A stretch of DNA of 9,840 bases from Desulfurococcales archaeon (GCA_023255965.1 JAGDWE010000073.1:1-9840); one strand, 5' to 3'; shown: positions 1-6,349, counted from the first letter of the stretch. Notes: generated from the letters alone by a model not told the origin. Program-made: numbers and translations.

Positions 1-54
1 ACCCGCTTTAAGGGCAGGGGAACCCTCGCCCCTTTAAGGCGGGGAGGAGGTCAG
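1..54 (+). mobile_element. Right end of an IS200/IS605-family (TnpB) element, partial
   Basis: The 54 bases end in a GC-rich hairpin followed by GGAGGAGGTCAG. The stem is CCTCGCC (24-30) with GGCGGGG (38-44), around the loop CCTTTAA. Subterminal hairpins like this mark the ends of IS200/IS605 elements, which transpose as single strands without target duplication and encode TnpB. The body of the element lies left of the window. The stem holds a U-G pair (T26/G42) that pairs only if the + strand is the RNA, which fits the known role of this end as the 3' part of the TnpB guide RNA (omega RNA) scaffold. The element edge is placed at 54 because identity with the copy at the other end of the window stops there. 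Family recognition is from memory of archaeal element ends. Confidence 0.6.
2..37 (+). CDS. tnpB: TnpB C-terminal tail, partial (5' end outside window)
   Basis: In the frame starting at base 2 the sequence reads PALRAGEPSPL and then TAA at 35-37. Archaeal TnpB proteins of IS605-type elements commonly end in a short tail of this composition that runs into the right-end hairpin. TnpB is the RNA-guided nuclease of these elements. Only eleven codons are visible, with no RuvC or zinc-finger residues, so the call depends on the adjacent element end and on the resemblance of the tail. It could be chance reading of the hairpin. Confidence 0.35.
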   Translation, partial: PALRAGEPSPL

Positions 55-152
55 TGCTCTCCTCAACTCCTTTCCCCGCAAGCTTCTTCCATGTACCAAT
101 GCCCCTGTCACTGAATCTATATATAGAGTTGAAAGTGCTCCGTTCCCGAAAA

Positions 153-170
153 TATTTTTTAAGGTATAAG
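153..170 (+). promoter_or_regulatory. Putative archaeal promoter of the lutA-lutB pair
   Basis: The AT-rich stretch contains TATTTTTTAA (153-162) and GGTATAAG (163-170), the latter centred about 27 bases before the TTG at 195. That spacing suits an archaeal TATA box driving a nearly leaderless transcript. An additional TATATATA-like run lies at 119-125. The call is by motif and spacing only. Confidence 0.35.
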
Positions 171-194
171 CCGATTCCGTATCGGGTTAACGTT

Positions 195-938
195 TTGGCT
201 TCCAAGATCCTGTATTGGGTCGGCTGCACCACTAGATATTTAGTTCCTGAGCTCTCATCCTCAATGACCAACCTACTTAAGAAGGCCGGTATTGAGTACT
301 TCATTTTAAATGATGAGATCTGTTGCGGGTATCCACTAGTACTTACCGGCGACCTAAATGCGTTTGCTGAAAACGTTCGTAGAGTTATCAATATGGTTAA
401 GGAATTGGATTTAGACCTAGTTGTAAGTAATTGCCCAGGTTGCTATAGGTGCTTTACTGAGTTCTACCCCCAAGTGTTGGGCTATACGCCTTTTAAAGTC
501 ATGCACTCGACTCGCTTAATTAATGATTTACTACGTAGTGGTAGGTTAAGGATTGCTAGGAGGTTTGAGTTGTTGGTTACTTACCATGACCCATGCGACT
601 TAGGCAGGCATTCAGGTATTTACGACTTACCGAGGCAGATAATTAACTCAGTACCAGGTATCAAGTTGGTTGAGATGGAGAGGAGCTTGGATGCTGCGAG
701 GTGCTGTGGCTCTGGAGGCGCTTTAAGGTTGTTAATCCCCCAACTATCTACTCAAATCTCAGTTACCAGGATTAAAGATGATGTATCGCCATTAAACGTC
801 AACGCATTAATTACTGCATGCCCTACATGTGTTAAAGGCTTAAGGGATGGCGTATCAATCGCTCACTTAATGTATGGGATTAAACCCATCGAAGTACTTG
901 ACATAGTACAGTTGATTGATATGGTCACGGAGGCGTAA
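195..938 (+). CDS. lutA: LutA-like / HdrB-type protein with two CCG domains
   Basis: A 247-residue Fe-S oxidoreductase subunit made of two cysteine-rich CCG domains (PF02754 type). The first uses C11, C43-C44 with G45, C80 and C83; the second uses C134, C170-C171 with G172, C209 and C212. In HdrB/HdrD such domains bind noncubane [4Fe-4S] clusters that act on disulfides; in LutA they belong to lactate oxidation. The frame is open back to GTG 54, but TTG 195 is preferred: it puts KILYWVGC at the N-terminus as is usual for the family, gives the normal LutA length of about 240, and has TATA-like boxes about 27 bases upstream. The extra 47 codons from GTG 54 begin exactly at the mobile-element edge and use codons (CGT, CGA, TCC) unlike the rest. 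The gene ends three bases before lutB, so the two are co-transcribed. The substrate is not determined; a general HdrD-like role is the alternative. Confidence 0.85.
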   Translation: MASKILYWVGCTTRYLVPELSSSMTNLLKKAGIEYFILNDEICCGYPLVLTGDLNAFAENVRRVINMVKELDLDLVVSNCPGCYRCFTEFYPQVLGYTPFKVMHSTRLINDLLRSGRLRIARRFELLVTYHDPCDLGRHSGIYDLPRQIINSVPGIKLVEMERSLDAARCCGSGGALRLLIPQLSTQISVTRIKDDVSPLNVNALITACPTCVKGLRDGVSIAHLMYGIKPIEVLDIVQLIDMVTEA

Positions 939-941
939 CTT

Positions 942-2210
942 ATGTCTTGGTTTAATGAGTATAGGAAGGAAGTCATTAGTGAGATGCAGAATGAGGTCCT
1001 CAGGATAGCTCTAGAGAGGTTCAGCAGGACCTACTGGGAGAAACGCCACTCAGCCATTAAAAAGCTTCCCTACTATAACTACTATAGGAAGAGGGTTAGG
1101 GAAGTTAAAGTATGGTCCATAGAGCACTTAGAGGTTCTGCTGAAGATGGTCAGGGAGAACGTCGAGTCCCTGGGAGGTTCGTTCTACTTAGCGCGCGACG
1201 CCGAAGACGCAAAGAACTACGTGCTCAAGGTATGTGAGGATAAAGGTGCTAAACTAATAGTTAAGTCCAAGTCAATGGTTACCGAGGAAATAGAGCTCAA
1301 TAACTTGTTGCTGAGTAGGGGGTTTGAAGTCGTTGAAACAGACTTAGGTGAGTGGATAATCCAGCTGAGGAATGAGAAGCCGTCCCACATCATATACCCG
1401 TCAATCCACCTACCTATTGAGGAGGTAGCTAAAACCTTCTCCGCGGTGGTTGGTAGGGAATTACCTCCTGACGCATCAGTACTTGTTAGAGTTGCCAGGG
1501 AGAAGTTAAGGGAGAAGTTCATAAATGCCGACGTAGGCATTAGCGGTGCTAACGTAATAGCCGCCGATACTGGTACAGTATTTATATTAGAGAATGAGGG
1601 AAATGCGAGATTCTCAACTAACGCACCACCAGTACATATATGCATATCAGGCATTGAGAAGGTCGTGCCCACAGTTGAGGATGCGTTACTAGTTTCCCGG
1701 GTAGTGACTCCGAATGCTACAGGTCAACTAATGCCGGTGTATATCTCCCTAATCACGGGGCCCAGCAGAACCGCTGACATAGAGCTAAAGCTAACACTAG
1801 GAGTACACGGCCCAAGGGAGTACCACTTAGTATTAGTTGATAACGGAAGATCTAAAATGATTAACGACCCTGAATTTAAGGAAGCCGCATACTGCCTTAG
1901 GTGCGGTGCATGCCTAAGCGACTGTCCAGTATGGCGTGAGGTGGGGGGGATGGTGTGGAGCTATAGGTACGTCGGTGGTATAGGAGCCATATGGACGGCG
2001 TTTACGCACGGATTAGATAAAGCAGCACCGCTGGCATTCACGTGCGCTATGTGCGGTAGATGTAAGGCGATATGCCCTATGGAGATAGATACGCCATCGA
2101 TGATAATGAGGCTTAGGAGGAGGTTATTAGCTAATGGCTTAATACCTGATGAAGTGACTACATTAGTAGGTAATATTAAATCATATGGAAATCCGTTTGG
2201 GATTAAGTGA
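942..2210 (+). CDS. lutB: LutB-like LUD-domain protein with C-terminal 2x[4Fe-4S] ferredoxin domain
   Basis: A 422-residue protein. Residues about 50-300 form a LUD (DUF162) domain, recognised by the stretch containing GISGANVIAADTGT, then NEGNARFST and PPVHI..GIEKVVPT. The C-terminal part has two ferredoxin motifs, C318-C321-C324-C328 and C368-C371-C374-C378, each followed by proline, for two [4Fe-4S] clusters. In Bacillus, LutB acts with LutA and LutC in L-lactate oxidation; the archaeal substrate is unknown. ATG 942 is preceded by GGAGG (929-933), which lies inside the end of lutA, implying coupled translation. The protein stops at GNPFGIK, shorter than the roughly 475-residue Bacillus LutB. 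No LutC-like second LUD protein is present. It converges on the lipoyl-protein gene across 59 bases. Confidence 0.85.
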   Translation: MSWFNEYRKEVISEMQNEVLRIALERFSRTYWEKRHSAIKKLPYYNYYRKRVREVKVWSIEHLEVLLKMVRENVESLGGSFYLARDAEDAKNYVLKVCEDKGAKLIVKSKSMVTEEIELNNLLLSRGFEVVETDLGEWIIQLRNEKPSHIIYPSIHLPIEEVAKTFSAVVGRELPPDASVLVRVAREKLREKFINADVGISGANVIAADTGTVFILENEGNARFSTNAPPVHICISGIEKVVPTVEDALLVSRVVTPNATGQLMPVYISLITGPSRTADIELKLTLGVHGPREYHLVLVDNGRSKMINDPEFKEAAYCLRCGACLSDCPVWREVGGMVWSYRYVGGIGAIWTAFTHGLDKAAPLAFTCAMCGRCKAICPMEIDTPSMIMRLRRRLLANGLIPDEVTTLVGNIKSYGNPFGIK

Positions 2211-2269
2211 TAAAAATTTGTTCTGTTTAAATCACCATCTCCAACACTATTTGATGATGTAAAACTAAA

Positions 2270-2722
2270 TCACTTTTTCTTAACTTTTTCAGCAATCTCC
2301 TTCTTATACCATTCAAGTGCTTCTGGATCCGAGCCTTTAATTAAGTTTTTAAGATCTCCTTCCAAATTTGATGGCTTAATAACCGCAACCCATCCATCCC
2401 CATACGGGCTCGACATAATCATCTTAGGCTGCTTCTTCAGCTGCTCGTTAACCTCTAATATCTCACCGGTGACAGGCGACTCGATGGGTCCTACCCACTT
2501 AGCAGATTCTAGAATGCCTAACGCCTCACCCTGCCTTACCTTAGCCCCCTTAGGCTTCAACCTAATGAATACTATTTGGCCAGCAGCTTTAACGCCGACG
2601 TCGCTAAGACCGACCCTAACCTTATCCGGCGCCTCAACCTTCGCCCAAGTTAGGCCCTTACGCCAGTAATATAGGTCTTCCCTAAGCTCAAATTCCTCAA
2701 CTTTAACCATAGCCATCTCCAT
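2270..2722 (-). CDS. gcvH: Lipoyl-carrier protein, GcvH / LbpA type
   Basis: A 150-residue H-protein-like lipoyl domain. The stretch GEALGILESAK ends at K75, the residue expected to carry lipoate (ESVK in classical GcvH), and is followed by WVGPIESPVTGEILEVNE, the typical second hairpin of the fold; NPYGDGW is replaced by SPYGDGW. H protein shuttles methylamine between the P, T and L proteins of glycine cleavage, none of which is encoded here. A related group, LbpA, serves the Hdr-like sulfur-oxidation complex. Two CCG-domain (HdrB-like) modules flank this gene, so a disulfide/thiol redox role is possible. ATG codons at 2722, 2716 and 2710 are all usable; a TTTATTAAA box at about 2740-2748 favours the upstream two as leaderless starts. 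It is certainly a lipoyl carrier; GcvH versus LbpA is undecided. Confidence 0.85.
   Translation of the reverse strand: MEMAMVKVEEFELREDLYYWRKGLTWAKVEAPDKVRVGLSDVGVKAAGQIVFIRLKPKGAKVRQGEALGILESAKWVGPIESPVTGEILEVNEQLKKQPKMIMSSPYGDGWVAVIKPSNLEGDLKNLIKGSDPEALEWYKKEIAEKVKKK
2272..2289 (+). terminator. Possible T-run terminator of the lutA-lutB transcript
   Basis: Two runs of five T (2274-2278 and 2284-2288) lie about 60 bases after the lutB stop, within the last codons of the convergent gene. Archaeal transcription often ends at T-runs without a hairpin. On the opposite strand an A-run at 2212-2216 would serve the convergent gene in the same way. Confidence 0.25.
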
Positions 2723-2803
2723 AATAGTAATTAGGTTGATTTAATAAATGTTTAGCAGCGTTATAAGGTTAAATAATGTTTAAACCTACATTAAATACGT
2801 ATT

Positions 2804-2813
2804 CCTTATTAAG
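2804..2813 (+). promoter_or_regulatory. Putative TATA box of glcD-glcF
   Basis: CCTTATTAAG is centred about 35 bases before TTG 2844. A start of transcription some 26 bases downstream would leave a short leader carrying the AGGGAG ribosome-binding site at 2833-2838. The same 121-base intergenic region also serves the divergent lipoyl-protein gene. Confidence 0.35.
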
Positions 2814-2843
2814 GTATATGCTTTAAGTCTCTAGGGAGCATAG

Positions 2844-4229
2844 TTGAACATCAACTTAGCTATAGATAGGTTACGTGAGCTGCTTGGTGAAGAGAAAGTT
2901 CTAACAGCACCTGAAGACCTATATGTTTACGGATACGATTCATCGATAGTCTATACCGGTAGGCCCTGGGCAGTAATTAGAGCTACCTCAACAGACGACG
3001 TAGTCCATGTACTTAAGGTAGCTGATGAATACTCCATACCGATAATTCCTAGAGGGGGCGGTAGCAGTTTAACCGGCTCGTCAGTACCGGTTAATGGCGG
3101 GATAGTTCTAGATTTAAGGTCGATGAATAAAATTAAGGTCTACGTGGATGATGGTGTGGTTGAAGCCGAGGCGGGGGCGACGGTAGATGAGGTTGACAGG
3201 GAGTGTAGGAAGTACGGATTCATGTTCCCAATAGATCCAGCAAGCGCTGAAGTAGCTACTATAGGTGGTACAATAGCTAATGATGGCGGAGGTATGAGGG
3301 GTGCTAGATACGGCACCATGAGACATGCGCTACTAGCAGTTGAGGTCGTATTACCCGGCGGTAAAGTGCTTCAATTAGGATCGCCTGTCTATAAGCAGGC
3401 GTTAGGGTATGAGTTAGCTCAGTTGATCGCTGGCTCGGAGGGAACCCTAGGCGTGATAACCCGTGGCTGGTTTAAGATAGTCCCACTGCCTGAGAGGTTA
3501 GGACGTATACTTGCGTTCTTCAATGATGTTGAGGATGCCGCTAAGGCTATATTCATGATTAGACGTAGGGGGCTGAATCCATTAATACTTGAGTTCCTAG
3601 ATGATATTACCCTACAAGCAGTTGAAAGCGTCTATAAGTTAGGCTTACCTCAAGCAGCTGCGGCAGTGTTAGCCGATGTTGACGGCCCTCACGAATCTAT
3701 TGAGAGATTAATTAATACATTTAGGAATATCTTCGAGGAGTTCCGTGCATTTAAGGTCGAGGTAGCGCTGACCCCTGAGGAAATGAATAGGATATATATG
3801 GCGAGGAAGGCAGCATATCCAGCATTATCTAAGCTATACCCTGTAGTGATCATAGGGGATATATGTGTGCCTATATCTAAACTACCCCAGATGGTTAAAG
3901 CGATTAAATCCATAGCAAGTAAATACGATGTCCCGATAGCTGCCGTAGGCCATGCAGGGGACGGCAACTTACATACATTTACAGGGCTCAACACAGCGTC
4001 AGGTGACGAATGGGATAGAGGGTGTAAGGCGAATGATGAGATCTCATTAATTGCCTTAGAACTTGGTGGGTCAGTATCCGCAGAGCATGGGATAGGCATT
4101 CAGAAGAAGTACTTGCTAGAGAAGGAAATTAAGTATAGGGGCAGCGAATATGCATTAGAGATTATGAGGCAGATTAAGAGGATATTCGATCCAAAGGGAA
4201 TTCTAAACCCAGGTAAGCTATTTGATTAA
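2844..4229 (+). CDS. glcD: GlcD-type FAD-binding 2-hydroxyacid dehydrogenase (D-lactate/glycolate)
   Basis: A 461-residue flavoprotein of the VAO/PCMH fold. The FAD_binding_4 domain shows PRGGGSSLTGSS (69-80), FPIDPASAEVATIGGTIAND (128-147), the RYGTMRHALLAVEVVLPGG stretch (155-173) and GSEGTLGVIT (198-206). The FAD-oxidase C-terminal domain shows GHAGDGNLH (369-377) and SAEHGIG (412-418), whose histidines and glutamate form the substrate/metal site in the family, and ends FDPKGILNPGKLFD. It oxidises a 2-hydroxyacid, most likely D-lactate or glycolate, and passes electrons to a Fe-S partner. TTG 2844 is the start because AGGGAG lies five bases upstream. The glcF-like gene follows almost immediately; no GlcE-type subunit is present. 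The exact substrate cannot be read from motifs; 2-hydroxyglutarate is an alternative. Confidence 0.92.
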   Translation: MNINLAIDRLRELLGEEKVLTAPEDLYVYGYDSSIVYTGRPWAVIRATSTDDVVHVLKVADEYSIPIIPRGGGSSLTGSSVPVNGGIVLDLRSMNKIKVYVDDGVVEAEAGATVDEVDRECRKYGFMFPIDPASAEVATIGGTIANDGGGMRGARYGTMRHALLAVEVVLPGGKVLQLGSPVYKQALGYELAQLIAGSEGTLGVITRGWFKIVPLPERLGRILAFFNDVEDAAKAIFMIRRRGLNPLILEFLDDITLQAVESVYKLGLPQAAAAVLADVDGPHESIERLINTFRNIFEEFRAFKVEVALTPEEMNRIYMARKAAYPALSKLYPVVIIGDICVPISKLPQMVKAIKSIASKYDVPIAAVGHAGDGNLHTFTGLNTASGDEWDRGCKANDEISLIALELGGSVSAEHGIGIQKKYLLEKEIKYRGSEYALEIMRQIKRIFDPKGILNPGKLFD

Positions 4230-4240
4230 AGGTGGTAATT

Positions 4241-5374
4241 GTGGTTGATCCCTTAAATGACTTAAGGAAGTACGTGGATTCATGTAAGAAGTGCGGATTC
4301 TGTAAGGCGGTATGCCCTGTGTTTAGGTCGAGCGGCTATATAGAGACGGCAGGACCTAGGGGGAGGATGCTATTACTTCAAGGACTCCTCGAAGGTGCTT
4401 TAAAACCTAATAATTACCTATCACGTAGGCTCCACTGCACGTTATGCGGCTATTGCTCAATTAAATGCGTTTCAGGCCTTGAGTTAACTGAGGCGTACCT
4501 CATTGGAAGGCATTACTTGCTGAGCAATGGCGTGGTTTTACCGGGCATTAAGGACTTAATATCCAACGTAGTTAGCTTAGGTAATCCATACGGCGTTGGA
4601 TCAGGTATTAAGAGCATGTGGATCGACTTCCTAGAGGAGAGGCCTGCTAAAGAATCCAAGGTAATTTACTTCGCTGGATGCACAACAGCTATTAGGAGGC
4701 CGGAGTCGGCAGTAGCTGCATATTCATTACTTAAATCCATTGTAGGTGAAGTGGCTATAGTGGAGGATGAGCCATGCTGTCATTCGCCGCTATATCTAGC
4801 AGGTGATTGGAGTAGATTTAAGGAAGGAGTGTTAAAGGTTATTAAAAGTATCAAGAACGCTGGTGGTAGTGTTGTAGTAACTACGTGTCCAGCATGTACT
4901 AGGTCCTTAAGGGAGTACGCGAGGAATGTTGGCGTAGAGCATGATTTAAGTGTATACCATATAGTTGAGTATTTAAGGGAGTTGCTCAATCAAGGTAGGT
5001 TACCTAATCTCGAACTTGAGGCTACCATTACTTACCATGACCCGTGCGAGTTAGGTAGGCATATGGGTATAGTTAGGGAGCCTAGGGAACTGCTAAATCG
5101 TATTAGGGGGATTAAGCTTGTTGAGATGAAGGCATCAGGATTGGAGAGTAACTGCTGCGGCGGAGGAGGGCTCTACCTGCCCTTAGACCCGGAGGGAAGC
5201 ATGTCTATAGCGATAAATAGGTTGAACGACCTACCCGATGGGGTTAAGTACTTAGTGACCGCATGCCCCAGCTGTGAAGTACAGTTAAGTAGGGCTGTAC
5301 AGACCGTTAACCTCGACATCGAGGTAGTCGATATCTCAGAGATCGTTTGGAGATCGTTAAGTAGATCCAACTAA
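4241..5374 (+). CDS. glcF: GlcF/HdrD-type Fe-S subunit with two CCG domains
   Basis: About 377 residues. Near the N-terminus are two ferredoxin motifs (C15-C18-C21-C25, then C66-C69-C72-C76), followed by a linker with LGNPYG and two CCG domains: first FAGC (C147), CC at 179-180 and CPAC; then YHDPCELGRH, CCGGGG and CPSC. This is the electron-accepting partner of the flavoprotein just upstream, feeding a membrane or soluble acceptor. GTG 4241 is preferred over the in-frame GTG 4232, because 4232 lies inside the AGGTGG ribosome-binding site (4230-4235) that is well placed for 4241. The gap to glcD is only 11 bases, so they form an operon. Two oddities: the first CCG motif reads CCH, and the last cysteine of the second ferredoxin motif is followed by valine, not proline. 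It is clearly paralogous to the LutA-like gene. Confidence 0.88.
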   Translation: MVDPLNDLRKYVDSCKKCGFCKAVCPVFRSSGYIETAGPRGRMLLLQGLLEGALKPNNYLSRRLHCTLCGYCSIKCVSGLELTEAYLIGRHYLLSNGVVLPGIKDLISNVVSLGNPYGVGSGIKSMWIDFLEERPAKESKVIYFAGCTTAIRRPESAVAAYSLLKSIVGEVAIVEDEPCCHSPLYLAGDWSRFKEGVLKVIKSIKNAGGSVVVTTCPACTRSLREYARNVGVEHDLSVYHIVEYLRELLNQGRLPNLELEATITYHDPCELGRHMGIVREPRELLNRIRGIKLVEMKASGLESNCCGGGGLYLPLDPEGSMSIAINRLNDLPDGVKYLVTACPSCEVQLSRAVQTVNLDIEVVDISEIVWRSLSRSN

Positions 5375-5384
5375 ATCGCATCGA

Positions 5385-5393
5385 ATTTATTAC
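5385..5393 (+). promoter_or_regulatory. Putative TATA box of the CHR-domain gene
   Basis: ATTTATTAC is centred near 5389, so an archaeal transcript would begin near 5415, just at or before the purine-rich AGGGGTG (5414-5420). This supports separate transcription of the next gene rather than read-through alone from glcF, and helps place its start. Confidence 0.35.
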
Positions 5394-5427
5394 TAACATC
5401 TTAAAGTATCTTTAGGGGTGTAGAGGA

Positions 5428-5991
5428 ATCAATTTAGCGCTATATATCGATCTATTCATTAAGTTCTTTAAGATAGGTTTAATAGGCTTTGGGGGCGGTT
5501 GGTCAATACTTAAGTTGATTGAGGAGGAAGCCGTATTAAATTCTAAGTGGTTGAGTGAGAAGGAGTTCAGCGACTTGGTAGCTATCGCTGCCTCAACTCC
5601 AGGCCCCATAGCATTAAATGCCGCCACATATATAGGTTATAAGTTAGGGGGCGTGTTAGGTGCAACTATAGCCTCGTTCGCCGTCGTATTACCTCCATTC
5701 ATTACCATATTATTAATTGCCTACGGACTATCATTCTATGTTAACAACATCTACGTTAAGGGATTCATTAATGGCTTAAAGGCAGTCGTATTAGGCCTCT
5801 TCATGATGTCGGCATTAACTACGTTCCGCTCGGTATTTACTTCATTAAATACCCCCTTCCAGATAATATTCATACTCGTCCTGACCATGCTCTTCATAGT
5901 AATGCTCTCATGGATTAAGCTGGAGCCTTTGATGGCGGTACTTATTACCGGATTACTGGGGGTCCTAGCAACGGTGCTGGGAATATGGTAG
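5428..5991 (+). CDS. chrA: Single-domain chromate-transporter (CHR) family membrane protein, non-standard start
   Basis: About 187 residues with one CHR domain (PF02417). The N-terminal signature FKIGLIGFGGGW is followed by EEEAV, then EFSDLVAIAASTPGPIALNA, ATYIGYKLGG, and five or so hydrophobic segments ending at LGIW. Short CHR proteins usually work as a pair of unequal halves exporting chromate or a similar oxyanion; no partner is encoded here. The first normal start in frame is TTG 5515, which would cut off the conserved FGGGW segment, so it is unlikely. The frame is open from 5416 with no ATG/GTG/TTG. ATC 5428 is proposed because AGGGGTG ends seven bases before it. Alternatively, GTG 5418 would be in frame if base T5421 were absent. 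Family certain; start and transported ion uncertain. Confidence 0.8.
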   Translation: MNLALYIDLFIKFFKIGLIGFGGGWSILKLIEEEAVLNSKWLSEKEFSDLVAIAASTPGPIALNAATYIGYKLGGVLGATIASFAVVLPPFITILLIAYGLSFYVNNIYVKGFINGLKAVVLGLFMMSALTTFRSVFTSLNTPFQIIFILVLTMLFIVMLSWIKLEPLMAVLITGLLGVLATVLGIW

Positions 5992-6037
5992 ATATTAGTT
6001 TATTTACTCCATCTACCTAAGTACATATGGTTGAAGT

Positions 6038-6349
6038 ATGCAGGTAGAATTTAGTGGTGAGGCTAGAATTCAAAGGGCGATGATAAATTTAGCTCAAGTT
6101 AGGTTGAGTCCGGAGGACTTGTCAAACCCCATATCATTTCAATTAGCCTTATCGAGGATCTACGAGAACTTAATGAAGGCTTTGGAGGGAGGGGTTAGAT
6201 ACTCATACGTAGCTGAGGTTAGGTTTAAGGATTCACTAGGCAATCAAATAGTATTCGCTGTTGATTTAGGTGATAAGATGCCCCCCATGTCATCTGATAG
6301 AGTTAAGGCAAGGATATTAGTTGAATTCTACGAAGAACGCGAGGAATGA
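6038..6349 (+). CDS. Small protein of unknown function (103 aa)
   Basis: I do not recognise this protein. It is soluble and mixed alpha/beta, without cysteines or a signal peptide. A helix-like N-terminal half (about residues 10-52, with SPEDLSNPISFQLALSRIY) is followed by two beta-strand-like stretches, SYVAEVRFKD and NQIVFAVDLGD, and a charged end, ILVEFYEEREE. ATG 6038 is the only start: TGA stands in frame at 6032. A TTTATTTA box at 5999-6006 sits about 35 bases upstream. The last 22 bases overlap the tail of the minus-strand gene, so the two transcripts would be antisense at their ends. The purine-rich coding strand and codon use like the neighbours support a real gene. Confidence 0.65.
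   Translation: MQVEFSGEARIQRAMINLAQVRLSPEDLSNPISFQLALSRIYENLMKALEGGVRYSYVAEVRFKDSLGNQIVFAVDLGDKMPPMSSDRVKARILVEFYEEREE

Noticed and set aside
54..194. N-terminal extension of lutA from GTG 54
   Set aside because: It starts exactly at the element edge, has atypical codons, contains the likely promoter, and makes the protein longer than the family; kept only as an alternative start.
8..391. Minus-strand open frame of 127 codons across the left element end
   Set aside because: It crosses the element hairpin, the lutA promoter and the first CCG motif of lutA; only the short stretch beside the element might be a gene remnant, noted as a weak finding.
1217..1672. Minus-strand open frame of 151 codons
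   Set aside because: It lies wholly inside the LUD domain of lutB, whose family motifs are clear, and encodes no recognisable motif.
3689..4099. Minus-strand open frame of 136 codons
   Set aside because: Opposite the glcD C-terminal domain with its conserved GHAGDGNLH and EHGIG motifs; a shadow frame.
5515..5991. CHR protein starting at TTG 5515
   Set aside because: This start removes the conserved FKIGLIGFGGGW segment, which is plainly encoded in frame just upstream.
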